Positions 21,991-33,190 are shown, counted from the first letter of the stretch. The stretch: 64,000 nucleotides of DNA from Euglena gracilis (GCA_039621445.1 CP154956.1:86304251-86368250), one strand, 5' to 3'. Translations and numbers: made by a program. Notes: generated from the letters alone by a model not told the origin.

Positions 21991-22274
21991 TAAAACCTAT
22001 TTTCTGGGCCCGACGCCGGCTCCGTGCGGATTTCCGGAGGTGGTCGCTGTGGAGGTCGGGCCGACCATGGTCGGGCCGACCATGGTCGGCCCGACCTGTG
22101 GAGGTGGTCGACCGACCTGTGGAGGTCGGGCCGACCAGGTCGGGCCGACCACCATTTTTCTGCACTACCCCCCCCTTTTTTGCATTTTTAAGCCCCCCCC
22201 CTTGGTCGGTGGGTGGTCGGTGGGCATAAAAATGGTCTGTGGCGGACCCAAATCACCCGGAAATGCCCGTTATG

Positions 22275-22530
22275 GCCAGTTCTCCCCCCCCAGGACCATG
22301 TCCTGGGGGGGTCCTGGGGGGGGTCTGGGGGGTCCTGGGGGGTCCTGGGGGGGTCCTGGGGGGGTCCTTCGGAGGGTGCTGGGGGGGTCCTGGGGGGGTG
22401 CTGGGGGGGTCCTTGGTGGGTCCCGCATTTTTTTGGCAGAAATTTTGCAGCACAAGTTCAGGTTATTCTAAAGTGGGTTCCGCCCCCCGGTGGGTCCTGG
22501 GGGCGTCCTAGGGGGGAAACTGGCCATGAC
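22275..22530. repeat. G-run block with GGTCCTGGGG units, copy 2
   Basis: Same unit as 1,745-2,140. It is framed by TGGCCAGTT at 22,272 and its complement AACTGGCCA near 22,519, so it may itself be a small TIR element. G-quadruplex potential is high. Confidence 0.7.
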
Positions 22531-22857
22531 TCTCACGAGAGGCAGAAAACTCCCCCCTCCACCCCATCCGAAGTTTTCTTTCAGGGGGTTTAAAAGTCGG
22601 CGGTTGACTCAGTAGCACAGAGTGGGTAGTTCGCCGACTAGTCGGCCAACTGGCTCCCCCCCCCCTCTTGCCTCACCGACTAGCTGCCGACTAGGCCAAC
22701 CGACCAATTGGCGTCGTCGGTCGGCCAACGAATTGGCTAGTCAGCCGACTAGTCGGCCGGCTAGCCAGCCCCCCCTTCCAGCCTGCCACCAAATAGTTGA
22801 AGGGTCGATCGACCAGCTGAAGGGTCGGTGACTGATGCGTGAAAAAGTGGTGCCTGC

Positions 22858-23008
22858 AGGGGACCAGCTACCCCAAAGAGGCGCCCAACTAGGGTTAATA
22901 CACATTGGGGGACCCTCGCTCGGCGCCTTCGGCGCCTCGCTCGGGTCCCCCAATGTTTTTAACCCTAGTTGGGCGCCTCTTTGGGTTCGCTGGGTCCCCT
23001 GTAGACAC
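22858..23008. repeat. Long palindrome with GGCGCC-TTCG-GGCGCC tip
   Basis: GGGGACCAGCTACCCCAAAG on the left pairs loosely with the complement at the right, and AGGCGCCCAACTAGGGTTAA pairs well with its complement. The tip is GCTCGGCGCCTTCGGCGCCT. Arms are about 65-70 bp with a few mismatches. Confidence 0.8.
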
Positions 23009-23285
23009 CAATTTAACGACGTTGAGGGGATGGGGTGGGACAGTTAGGGATGGAAACTTGACCCTAACCCTACTCCTTTAAATAACGTCATCCACTTTTC
23101 AAGTTCTGAATTGCAGCGGCCTTCGGCCGCTGTGCGGCCTTCGGCCTTCGGCCGATGCGGCGGGCCCAAATCACCCGGAAATGGTCCGGATGGGTCCAAA
23201 TAAGTGTCTTACACCAACATAAACACCCTCAGATGGAAATCTTTGGACGGTGGGGGGTCGGTGGACCCTTGATGGGGGCCCGGAG

Positions 23286-23570
23286 GGGTAAAAAAACAAT
23301 GATGAAACAGGGATTACATGAAAATCCTTTAGAAATGCAAGCATTCTGCATCACGAGAGGCAGGACACTCCTCCCTCCACCCCCATCCGAACGTCAAATA
23401 ACAAAATCCCTTCTGAGTTGGCAACATACTCGGGGGCTAAGTCGTTTTTGTGGCTCACTTTTTCATAGGCGGGGGGGGCTCCGCCCCCCCCGCACCCCCC
23501 CCCTCAAATAACAAAATCCCCTCTATGTTGGCAACATACTTGGAGGGCTAAATCCTTGTTGTGCAAAATT
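23286..23570 (-). repeat. Repeat holding the empty site of the 18.8-kb transposon
   Basis: In reverse orientation this is the same repeat as 18,720-18,819 plus 20,163-20,360. It reads GTTATTTGAGG, a G run, TGC, then a G run and CGGAGCCCCCC with no 1.3-kb element between them. Confidence 0.85.
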
Positions 23571-24419
23571 TTGCAATTATATTGAAAATCCGATGGGGAG
23601 AGGTGTTCTTTTGCCAAAAGTGGCCCAAAATGGTCATTTCCCCCCCACGTTTTTGCATATTCACCCCCGATTGGAGGGTTCTGGAGCCATTTAAGTGGGT
23701 TTTGACTGGTTTTGGGGTGATTTGGACAAAAAAATTTTCAGGGGGGGGGGGCTTAAATTTCCAGAAAGGGGGGGGGGTAGTGCAAAAAAATGGAGGTCGG
23801 GCCGACCAGGTCGGCCCGACCTCCACAGGTCGATAAGGTCGGGCCGACCAGGTGGTCGGGCCGACCATGGTCGGGCCGACCTCCTGGTCGGGCCGACCAG
23901 GTCGGCCCGACCTCCACAGCGACCACCTCCGGAAATCCGCTCGGGGCCCCCGACGCCTGTCTTGAAATTCTACTGACATTAACGGATTTCAGCCTGAAAT
24001 TGTTTGTGTCAGTCGATTTCCATTCAGGCGCCCGTTTATGTCAGTCGATTTCCATTCAGGCGCCCGTTTATGTCAGTCGATTTCCATTCAGGCGCCCGTT
24101 TATGTCGGTCGATTTCCATTCCATTGAAATCTGTTGCTGGTCAGATTGGGAATTTTTAGTGACTTTTTGGACACTTCCCTTTTTTTCGACATTTTTGGTC
24201 CTATGGGGTTGTGGAGGCGTTATGGACCAGAAAAAAACCAAATTTTGTGGTCAGGTGATCACAGCTGGCTGAACTTTGGATGGAACAGACGGAAGGACGG
24301 AGCTGAAGATTATCATTTTCTGGGACTTCAGAAAAAGCATTCGGCAAATTTGCCCTGAACCAGTTGTTATCACTGGTCATCTGAAAGAAAAGCTTTTGGG
24401 TGAGGAGTGATTTGGCCAC

Positions 24420-24919
24420 CAGGGAATTTCTTAAGCCGGAGGGTACCCTACCCCCCGGGGGGGGGGGTCCAGCCAGCCAGCAGCTCAAATCCAGCCAGCA
24501 GCCCAAATTCGGGCTGGGAGCCCCCCCCCCCCCGGGGTCGAGTGAAATAAAGTCGGGTCCAGCCCGGCCGGAGGCCGGGCCAGCCGGCCGAAGGCCGGCC
24601 CAGCCGGCCGCAGGCCGGCCAGCCAACTGGGCTGTCCAGCTCACTTATCCCTGCATTTTTCCCCCTCACCACAGCCCCTCCATCACAGCCCCCCAGCCTT
24701 GATCTAGCTCCACCCATCAAAATGTCGAAAATGGCCAAAATGTGTTAGAAAATTTTGTTTTTCCTCGACCCAGCCCAGCCCAGCCCGCTCCAGCCCCGGA
24801 CCCCCCCCACCCCCCCGGGGGGGGGGTCCAGCCAGCAGCTCAAATCCAGCCAGCAGCCTTTTTGCCAGCCGGAGGCTGGCCCCCCCCCCCCCCCCGGGGG
24901 GTCCTTAAGAAATTCCCTG
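24420..24919. mobile_element. 500-bp hAT-like element with exact 8-bp duplication
   Basis: Perfect 16-bp TIRs CAGGGAATTTCTTAAG. The target duplication TTGGCCAC is exact (24,412-24,419 and 24,920-24,927) and occurs once at the same point in composite copies 1 and 4. The interior is G/C runs and CCAGCCAGCAGCTCAAATCC / GCCGGCCCAGCCGGCC repeats, with no coding frame. Confidence 0.9.
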
Positions 24920-25553
24920 TTGGCCACGTTAAACCTATTTTCTGGGCTCGACGCCTGTATTGCAATTCTATTCTATTGCAAGGCTGTGTTCCTGGCAACA
25001 TGGCTTTGGTCAAAATCTGTGTTTCTAAAAAAAATGCAGAGTCTGCGTTTTAGGCACAGTTCTTGAGATAGAGATTGTTCTTGTCAAAATGGAAGAAAAA
25101 ATGCATTCCGGAAAAATGCAGAGTCTGCGTTTAAGACACAGTTCTTGATGTAGAGATTGTTTCTTTCAAAATGGAAGAAAAGCTTCATTCCGAAAAAGGG
25201 AACAAAAGGTTGGGTCGACATTAACGGATTTCAGGCTGACACCTAAAATGTCCCGAAACGGAACAAAAGCGCATTCAAAAAAAGGACACAAAAGGTCGGT
25301 CGATTTCCAAGACATCGGAAACCGTTTATGTCAGTCGATTTCCATTCAGGCGCCCGTTAGTGTCGGTCGATTTCCATTCAGGCGCCCGTTAGTGTCGGTC
25401 GATTTCCATTCAGGCGCCCGTTAGTGTCGGTTGATTTCCATTCAGGCGCCCGTTAATGGGCCAAAAACCACTTTTTTGACCATATTTCCGTCCAGGCGGT
25501 TCGGTCGAATGAATATCAAGACAGGCGTCGGGCCCAGACAAAATAGGTTTTAG

Positions 25554-25657
25554 AAAAATCGACCGACACTAACAGATTCAGCAGGGGCGCCGGGCGGCTC
25601 GCTTCGCTCGCTCGCGCCCGGCGCCCCTGCTGAATCTGTTAGTGTCGGTCGATTTTT
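25554..25657. repeat. 104-bp palindrome, copy 3 of 5
   Basis: Same hairpin as 10,129-10,232. A 39-bp spacer (itself a small inverted repeat ending TATAGAAAT / ATTTCTATA) joins it to copy 4. Confidence 0.9.
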
Positions 25658-25696
25658 GTATAGAAATGAAATGTTTCAAGTGAAATATTTCTATAC

Positions 25697-25800
25697 AAAA
25701 ATCGACCGACGCCAACAGATTCAGCAGGGGCGCCGGGCGCGAGCGAGCGAAGCGAGCCGCCCGGCGCCCCTGCTGAATCTGTTTGTGTCGGTCGATTTTT
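25697..25800. repeat. 104-bp palindrome, copy 4 of 5
   Basis: Same hairpin with small arm changes (GACGCCAAC for GACACTAAC; GTTTGTGTC for GTTAGTGTC). These break perfect pairing at two places. Confidence 0.9.
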
Positions 25801-26203
25801 CTAAAACCTATTTTGTCTGGGCCCAACGCCTGTCTTGAAATTCATTCGACCGAAACGCCTGGACGGAAATATGGCCAAAAAAGTGGTTTTTGGCCCATTA
25901 ACGGGCGCCTGAATGGAAATCGACTGACATAAACGGGCACCTGAACATAGGTGTAGGAACAATTTTTTCCCGGGGGGGGGGGGACGAGCCAAAAATTTTT
26001 TCTTGGCACAACCAAAATGAATTTTCTCTGTCCTCCTGGAATTTTTCTCTGTCCTCCTGGCCCCAAAGGGGCCGAGATGCTAACGTCTCTTTGAAGCCCA
26101 ATGGAGCCCAGGTACAGGGGGGAGGGGGTCCCGGACCCCCCCCCCCCCCCGTGTTCACTTCCAAACTGAACTGGACATGTTGACTTCCCGGAGGGGGTGG
26201 CTG
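25801..26203. repeat. Composite-element fragment and TCTGTCCTCCTGG repeats
   Basis: A left-end piece of the composite element (25,803-25,945) stops abruptly and is followed by G runs, a repeated TTTTCTCTGTCCTCCTGG and C runs. It looks like a truncated copy. No gene. Confidence 0.6.
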
Positions 26204-27080
26204 TTTAAAACCTATTTTCTGGGCCCGACGCCTGTCTTGAAATTCTACTGACATTAACGGATTTCTGGCTGAAATTGTTTATGTCGGTCGATTTCCATTC
26301 AGGCGCACGTTTATGTCGGTCGATTTCCATTCCATTGAAATCTGTTGCTGGTCAGATTGGGAATTTTTAGTGACTTTTTGGACACTTCCCTTTTTTTCGA
26401 CATTTTTGGTCCTATGGGGTTGTGGAGGCGTTATGGATCAGACAAAAACCAAATTGTATGGTCAGGTGATCACCACTGGCTGAACTTTGGATGGAACAGA
26501 CGGAAGGACGGTACTTAAGATTATCATTTTCTGGAACTTCAGAAAAAGCATTCGGCAAGTTTGTCCTGAACCAGTTGTCATCACTGGTCATCTGAAAGAA
26601 AAGCTTTCGGGTGAGGAGTGATTTGGCAATGTTAAACCTATTTTCTGGGCTCGACGCCTGTATTGCAATTCTATTGACATCATCGGATTTCGGGCCAAGG
26701 CTGTGTTCAAGCAACATGGCTTTGGTCAAAATCTGCGTTTCTAAAAAAAAAACGCAGACTCTGGCCTGAAACTGACAATAACCCAAACCGGAACAAAAAG
26801 GCATTCAAAAAAGGAAACAAAAGGTTGGCCGATTTCTAAGACATCGGAATTCGTTTATGTCAGTTGATTTCCATTCACTCGCCCGTTTATGTCGGTCGAT
26901 TTCCATTCAGGCGCCCGTTTATGTCGGTCGATTTCCATTCAGGCGCCGTTTATGTCAGTCAATTTCCATTCAGGCGCCCGTTAATGGGCCAAAAACCACT
27001 TTTTTGACCATATTTCGGTCCAGGCGGTTCGGTCGAATGAATATCAAGACAGGCGTTGGGCCCAGACAAAATAGGGTTTT
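26204..27080 (-). mobile_element. Composite TIR element, copy 4
   Basis: Reverse orientation: AAAACCTATTTTCTGGGCCC at the right-end type (26,206) through the conserved middle to CCCAGACAAAATAGGGTTTT. It is shorter than copy 1 (877 bp) and has no 24,420-type insertion at the GATTTGGCAATGTTAAACC junction. Confidence 0.8.
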
Positions 27081-27081
27081 G

Positions 27082-27185
27082 AAAAATCGACCGACACTAA
27101 CAGATTCAGCAGGGGCGCCGGGCGGCTCGCTTCGCTCGCTCGCGCCCGGCGCCCCTGCTGAATCTGTTAGCGTTGGTCGATTTTT
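27082..27185. repeat. 104-bp palindrome, copy 5 of 5
   Basis: Same hairpin, with GTTAGCGTTGG in the distal arm. It lies directly against the end of composite copy 4. Confidence 0.9.
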
Positions 27186-28680
27186 GTATAGAATACAACC
27201 CGATTCACCATGAGCCCCCCCCCTCCATTTTCTTGACCAGCCGAGTTTGGGGAAACTCTGCAGGTCAATTTCAATGAAAAAAAAACAATTTGCGCAAAGT
27301 GAAGAAACTCGCTTCTTCGCGACCCCCCCCCCACCCCAGGTTGCAAAGTCGACAATTGGGTTGAGTTGGGAGGTTTCCAAAGGGGTTCTACCCATGATTC
27401 CGCTTTCTAGTTTAATTTTTTGGGGCATTGGAGGCTAGGTGGTCCACTTCGGGACCCCGGACTCCCCCTCCCCCCCTCCCCCCTGTTCAGTTCCCTTTGG
27501 AAGTGCACAGGGGGGTCCCGAGACCCCCCCCCCCGTGCACCTGGATGTACTTGTGCACTTCGGGAAAAAAACTGAAAAACGGAACGACGGGCGAACACCG
27601 AAAAGGGCATTCTTCAAAAAAAATTCGGTGCCTTCGGCGCCGGACCCCCCAAGGTGAAAGTGGTTTGTGGGGTCAAAAAACAATTAGTGTCAAAGGAGGG
27701 GACAAGAGTCGGTTTGTGGCCAAAATCATACATCAAGAAGTGCCATGGGTTTCAGGGAGGTGAAATGAGCATTTTCTCAAGGGCTTTCGGCCGCCAAAGG
27801 CGGCCGAGACGGTAATGGATTTTGCAATTTCATTTTCCAGAAATGTGATTTTAACTGGTAAGGTGGCTGCCGAAGGCAGCCGAGATGGTAACGCTCTTTG
27901 AAGCATTCATCATGGCATTGCAAAGAAAAATAACCCCCCCAAATAGTATTGCACCCGCAGCTCTATTGGACGGCCGCCTCCGGCGGCGGGGGGTGCAGCA
28001 CAATTTGGACCCGCAGCACTATTGGGCTGGGTGCCTCTTAGTCCCGGCCTATCACCACAGACACCCTTTTTGTCTGCTCAATGTCCTTCTCTGAGGCTAG
28101 TGAGGTCGTGTGGTTCATCTTCGGACAACTTCTGTGAGTTGCTCGGGTGGGAATTTGCCCCCTTTCCCCTCTCTGCGGATTAAAAAAGGTGCCTGCAGTA
28201 GGCTGCACCAGCTTCTACGCATTTCACATTGCTGTGATTTGGGGGGGGTGCAGCACCATTGGACGCTCGCTTCATCCTGCTGGAGGTGCAGCACTATTTG
28301 GACCCGCAGCTCTATTGGCCCCGCAGCACTATTAGGGGGGGGTATCACACTGATGCCAAAAAAAATTTCCCGGGGGGGCGGCCCCCCCCCCCCCCCCCGA
28401 CCCCCACTTTCTACACACCTGCGCCTGAATGGAAATCGACTGACATAAACGGATTCCAATGTCTTGGAAATTGACCAACCTTTTGTTTCCTTTTTCTGAA
28501 TGCTTTTTTGTTCCGTTTTGGGACACTGTCAATTTCAGCCTGAAACCCGTTTACCCCCCCCCCCCATATTGTCCCAACCACCTTCCCACTGGGACCCCAA
28601 ATGGACAATATGGGGGGGGGACAATATGGGGGTACCAAAGGAATTTCATTGGCCGAGCCCATAGTGGGCACGCCTGTTTT
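27186..28680. repeat. Mixed repeats, no supported gene
   Basis: It contains C-run blocks (27,440-27,540), GGTGCAGCAC / GACCCGCAGCACTATTGG repeats (27,940-28,030 and 28,245-28,340), GGCTGCCGAAGGCAGCC hairpins and a composite-element fragment (28,420-28,550). No exon could be argued. Confidence 0.5.
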
Positions 28681-29115
28681 TTTTTTGACGTTGTTTTTTT
28701 GTTTTTTTTATTTCTAACAATGTTTTTTTAAAAAAAAACAAAAAAAACGCCCACTAGGTTTTGCAAAGAAAATTTTTGGGAATGCGTATTTATTATGCAT
28801 TTTTGAATGCGTATTTTCGGTCATTTTTGCAACTTCTGGGTCCGTTTTGCCAAAGTCTACCTCCCATAAAAAATGGAAAAAGTAATAAAATTGCATTTTT
28901 TTCTGCTTTTTTTTTGGAGGTTTTCGACCATTTTTGGCACTTTTTTGAACTGAGTAGGATTCAAAGTATGGTTTGGGTGTTTCATAATGAGTTTTCTCAA
29001 TGAAATTTCCCTTTTGTTTTTTTGATGTTTTTTTTAGTGTTTTTTTTAAAAAAAACACGTTGTTTTGTTTTTTTTTAAAAAAAAAACAAAAAAAATGCCC
29101 ACTATGGCCGAGCCA
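28680..29115. mobile_element. AT-rich TIR element, copy 1
   Basis: The ends contain AACAATGTTTTTTTAAAAAA with GCCCACTA and its complement. The interior (TTGGGAATGCGTATTTATTA to GAGTTTTCTCAATGAAATTT) matches, inverted, 32,870-33,140 and 63,360-64,000. No transposase. Confidence 0.75.
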
Positions 29116-29399
29116 AAAAAACCCCCCGTCGGCCGGGCCGAGGGACAACATGGGGGGAGGACAAAATGGGGGGGGGGGTGGTATGTCGACAAACCTTTTG
29201 TCTCATTTTTGCGAAAGCTTTTTTCTTCCATTTTGACAGAAACAATCTCAGCCTGAAATCCGATGATGTCAATAGAATTGCAATACAGGCGTCGAGGGGG
29301 GCAACCCCCCCACCCACCACAGCATTTTCACAAACTTTGGAGAAAATGGGCTGGAGAAAATTTTGAATTTTTTTTGAAAAATGAAGGCGCATGGCGGTA

Positions 29400-30062
29400 G
29401 ACTGAGTGCCAAACGGTAGACTGGGGGGGGGTAGTGGGTAGTCGGCCGACTAGTCGGCGGACCAATTGGGTAGTCGGCCGACTAGTCGGCCGACTACCCA
29501 CTCTAATGTACTAACGGGTCAAAACCGCCGACTTTTAAGCCCCCCCCCCCTGGGAAATTTTTTTTGTCTAAATCACCTCAATACCAGTCAAAACCCACCC
29601 AAATGGAACCCCCCAATACACCAACATAAACACCCTCAGATGGAACCTTTGGTCGGTGGGGGTCGGTGGGTCCTTGATGGGGGTCCGGAGGGCTTACCGA
29701 CCTGTGTGGGTCGGGCCGACCAGGTCGGGCCGACCCACAATGTTTCGCACTACCCCAATTAGGGGGGGGGGGTAACAAAATCCCTTTGCTACCGGACCGT
29801 TTTGTGAGCATGCGCAATCAGACGGCTCCGTGCGGATTCCTGGGGGTGCTCATCCTGGGGGTGATGCCGACCTGGTCGGCCTGACCTGTGGTCGGCCCGA
29901 CCCCTGTTGGTGGGATACCGACCTCTGGGGGTCGGGCCGACCTGGTCGGCCCGACCCCCAGAAATCCGCATTACCCCCCCCCCCCACCTTTTGGAAAATT
30001 AAGCCCCCCCCCCCTTCGTTTGAATAGGTCAATTGTTAAGTGAGGTAAAAATTCAATTAAAA
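29400..30062. repeat. GTAGTCGGCCGACTA and GTCGGGCCGACC repeats
   Basis: Palindromic GTAGTCGGCCGACTAGTCGG runs are at 29,430-29,505. GGTCGGGCCGACC clusters, with the terminal motif GGCTCCGTGCGGATTCC at 29,823-29,839, run to 29,960. These are ends of the Mutator-like family; a partner end lies near 30,545-30,563, but matching target duplications were not found. Confidence 0.65.
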
Positions 30063-30063
30063 A

Positions 30064-30365
30064 AAATGAAAAAAAACCCCATTTATCTGCCAACCCCTTT
30101 CATTAACAAAATAAACCCCTTTTATCCGCCAACCCCTTTTCGGGTGCAAGTCGACCTAACCCTATCCCTTTCATTAACAAAATAAACCCCTTTTATCTGC
30201 CAACCCCTTCTCGGGTGCAAGTCCACCTAACCCTATCCCTTTCATTAACAAAATAAAGCCCTTTTATCTGCCAACCCCTTCTCGGGTGCAAGGCCACCTA
30301 ACCCTATCCCTTTCATTAACAAAATAAACCCCTTTTATCTGCCAACCCCTTTTCAGGTGCATGTT
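30064..30365. repeat. Tandem ~66-bp repeat, about four units
   Basis: The unit contains TTATCTGCCAACCCCTT, TCGGGTGCAAGT(C)GACCTAACC and CTATCCCTTTCATTAACAAA. A single inverted unit lies at 20,440-20,495. Units differ by few bases. Non-coding. Confidence 0.9.
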
Positions 30366-30901
30366 GATCTCGTCTTTTGGAAACCCGGGGGGGGGGCTTA
30401 AATGTCCAAAGGGGGGGGTAATGCAGATTTCTGGGGGTGATACCGACCTGGTCGGTATCCCCCCCAGGGGTAGTTACCGACCTGGTCGGCCCGACCATGG
30501 TCGGGCCGACCAGGTCGGCATCACCCCCAGGATGGTCACCCCCAGGAATCCGCCCGGGGCCCCCCGCGGCGGAGAGCCGAGATTTCCCAAAAGAAATGTC
30601 ATTGGTATGGTTCAGCATGCCGTGCCGAGGGGGTCTCAGAACCCCACCCCGGGGTGGGGGGCCAGCACCTTTTTCTCAGGGCGCACTCAGTGCCACAGGG
30701 CCAAAGGACCACCTCTGGAGGATCTCGAAACCCATACACCCCTCTTTTGCAGAACAAATCACATGGCACCCCGGGAAAGCAATGTGTTACTGAATTGGCT
30801 GGGAGCCACCACTTCATCTGCAGTAACCCATCCTCAACAATCTCCGACATCTGGACAGCAGCTTTTCCATTCCAGCATGCTGCCGCTTTGGCTTGCCACA
30901 G

Positions 30902-31059
30902 TTTTGGCCAGGGAAGAAATCTGCGTTGCTGTCCTCTGTGGAGCTCCATGCAGTGGAAAGACAGAAGCTACACGGAGAATGGTTGCTATTTTTGGTGACC
31001 TTCTTGCAATTGTGTCCAATGACGTTGTGTGTGATTCACAGCAGGGGACGGCAAAGAAG
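30902..31059 (+). CDS. Exon 1 seen: P-loop of a kinase-like protein
   Basis: The frame encodes VAVLCGAPCSGKTEATRRM, matching a Walker A loop (GxxxxGKT) after a hydrophobic strand. It is followed by a second strand (LLAIVSNDVV), as in P-loop nucleotide or polynucleotide kinases and zeta-toxin-like ATPases. The proposed acceptor is CTTGCCACAG (to 30,901), though two other AGs lie just upstream. No GT donor keeps the frame; AAG followed by GCATGT at 31,060 would be a GC-AG donor. It starts the proposed 17-exon gene; any 5' exons lie to the left or are missing. Confidence 0.6.
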
Positions 31060-31108
31060 GCATGTTCTGGGCATGGATGTTTGATCTGAGGCTTTTTTTC
31101 AATCTCAG

Positions 31109-31342
31109 GGTCAGTCCCTCAAGGCACACCGGCCAGAAGAGTTTGAATCTGTCGTCAGATGCCTTGCTGAACGCCCACGTGTGTTGATGTACGACGATTG
31201 CAACACCCAGTTTCAAGATTATGCTGGCAAGCTGACAGTTGCCCTCACAGCTGGGGTGAAGATACAAAACTTGGCATGGTTTGTCTTCGACAGTGGAATG
31301 GCGGAGGCTGAGGAAGTGGACCACTTGATGAATTTCCAACAG
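31109..31342 (+). CDS. Exon 2: rest of the P-loop kinase-like domain
   Basis: A strong acceptor (TTTTTTTCAATCTCAG) and the donor CAG/GTTGTT bound a phase 0-0 exon of 78 codons. It reads HRPEEFESVVRCLAERPRVL, then MYDDCNTQFQDYAGKL and AWFVFDS. The 'D.N...R..Y...' layout after a hydrophobic strand is what P-loop kinases show around their second acidic motif and alpha-helix. Joined to exon 1 it completes a plausible ATPase core of about 130 residues. Confidence in the coding nature is high; the exact family is an inference. Confidence 0.7.
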
Positions 31343-32414
31343 GTTGTTTGCGATGTCTTTGTCTGTTTGCTGTTTCCCTTTCAAAACAGCCTCAACCCCT
31401 TCCAAAAACAAAAATATCCCTAAAATAATAAGACTTTTCGACCCGGGGTGGTCCAGGACAAAACAAAAAAAATTTCTCCGGTGCTTTGCACCAGGGAGAT
31501 GCATTTTGGGCACTTTTTTTCCCCATCAGGGGGCGGGTGCAATTTTCAAGCATTTGAACCAAAAAGGCTTCGTTTTGGAAATTTGGGTGACTTTTTGGGT
31601 CTGGCTTGGCCTGTGGGTACAGTAAGCGGGGCTCGTATCCCGCCCCTTCCTGTTCCCACGGACAAAAGGCCACAGGACGGGAATAGTGAGGGGGGGGGGC
31701 ATGGTATCTGGGATTGTGTTTTTTGAAATTCAAGCCCCCCCTCCAACATTCGATTCACTTCATTCAGTTCAAAATACATGGACACACATCTGAATGTCCC
31801 TGAAAACGTCAAAAACTTCCCATATTCACAAAAAAGCGAAAAACGGCCAAATCAGTTGAGTCCCGTGGCCAATGACAAAATCCCCTTGTGTGTGTAAGGA
31901 AAGGATGGCCAGGTCAGCCCGGCCAATGGGTAAATGCTGAAATAGCCCAGAGGGGGGGGGGGTGGGAAATTGCACCGTGCAATTTTTGCAATTTTGTGTT
32001 TCGATTTTCCCGAAATGTGCAATTTTTTTTGCAATTTTGTGCAATTAATTGCACATGGCCCAGGACATTTTGTTTTGGAAAATGTCAGTTTTTGATGCAA
32101 TTGAGAACTTACCGGTTTTTTTTCCTGGAGGTACTGCAAAAACTGGCTCCAACACTGGACATTTACCCCCACACGCCCCCCCCCCCCACACTTGACTAGT
32201 ATAGGAGCCAGTTTTTGCAATATATGGGTAGCAGGGGTAGTTTTTGCTGGGAAACTGATGTGCGCAGTGGAAATTTGAAAATTGAAAATTTCCGTTCAAA
32301 GGCTGTTTATTGTTTATTGGTTTACTCAGTTTTCAAACCCAATCGGCCAATTGGCAAAGGAGCAATAGGCATTCTACAAACAGGTTCGTATTTTGTGCCT
32401 TGGTAATTTCTAAG
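31343..32414. other. Intron 2 with repeat content
   Basis: It contains GGTGCTTTGCACCAGG-type hairpins, G runs at 31,690 and 31,950, and GCAATTTTTGCAATTTTGTG repeats (31,975-32,055). No further exon is supported. Confidence 0.5.
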
Positions 32415-32466
32415 TATGAATTGTTGTGTCTTCCGCTGGATGATGAACAAGTTCAGGATGAATGGC
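32415..32466 (+). CDS. Exon 3 (52 nt)
   Basis: The acceptor TAATTTCTAAG and the consensus donor GTAAGT (32,467) frame a phase 0-to-1 exon reading YELLCLPLDDEQVQDEW plus one base. It joins exon 2 in phase 0 and exon 4 in phase 1. It is acidic, with no recognised motif. An upstream AG (after ACAAACAG, 32,384) could extend it by about 30 nt. Confidence 0.5.
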
Positions 32467-32784
32467 GTAAGTGTTTCCATGGCATATTGCCACGGCTGAT
32501 TGTGTTGCAACTTTTTGGGCGAACCGACAGGGTAAATTGGCAGAATATGCAGCTTTTCTGGTTTCTGGTATGGCTTTTCTGGTATGTCCAATTTTGTGCA
32601 ATTTTGTGATTTTGTGCAATTTTTTACACTGCAATTTTCGACCTCCCGATGTGCAATTTCCCCCCCCCCTGAATAGCCCTTCTTTGTGTTCCACATAAAG
32701 AGAAGCTCCACATGTTTGGATGCTTCTGAATGGAATACCAGAGGTCGTTTGGCCCGACCCCCAATTCTCCGGACCACATGTTCG

Positions 32785-33190
32785 GTCATAGTTGGCTTTT
32801 TTTTAAAATAAAGACAAAACAATGTTTTTCTTAAATAAAAAAAAAACGCCAAAAAACATCAAAAAAAAACAAAAGAAGAATTTCATTGACACTCGCTATG
32901 AAACACCCAAAACTGTACTTCCAATCCCACTAAGTTCAAAAAAAAATGCCCCAAAATGGTCAAAAAATCCAAAACTTTAAAAAAATGCAATTTTATGATT
33001 TTCCATTTCTTTTCTTTTCATCATTTTTGTGGAAAAGATTTTTTTTGGGCAGAAATGACCCAGAAGTCGCCAAAAATGATTGAGAACATACATTGAAAAG
33101 AATTTTTGTGCAAAACCTCGTGGGCATTTTTTTATTTAAAAAAGCATTGTTAAAATCAAAAAGAACAAAAAACAGCGTCCAAAACAAAAA
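32785..33190. mobile_element. AT-rich TIR element, copy 2
   Basis: Ends with TTTTTTTTAAAATAAAGACA / AAAACGCC and GTGGGCATTTTTTTATTTAA. The interior matches 28,760-29,040 in inverted orientation (TTTCATTGACACTCGCTATG, GACCCAGAAGTCGCCAAAAA). No coding frame. Confidence 0.75.

Larger units (their letters stand above)
22018..23948. mobile_element. Mutator-like element with 9-bp target duplication
   Basis: Long TIRs (about 150 bp, rich in GGTCGGGCCGACC) end in GGCTCCGTGCGGATTTCCGG on the left and the complement of GGCCCCGAGCGGATTTCCGG on the right. The target duplication CCCGACGCC is exact (22,009-22,017 and 23,949-23,957) and is single in the other composite copies. Long TIRs plus a 9-bp duplication are the classical signature of MULEs. 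The 1,931-bp interior holds other repeats but no transposase. Confidence 0.8.
21991..25552 (-). mobile_element. Composite TIR element, copy 3, with two nested insertions
   Basis: This is the reverse orientation of 10,235-11,399. The short end piece AAAACCTATTTTCTGGGCCC (21,992-22,011) is separated from the rest by the Mutator-like insertion at 22,018-23,948. A second insertion sits at 24,420-24,919. Removing both restores the order of the uninterrupted copies, including TTTGGCCACGTTAAACC at the second junction. Confidence 0.85.
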
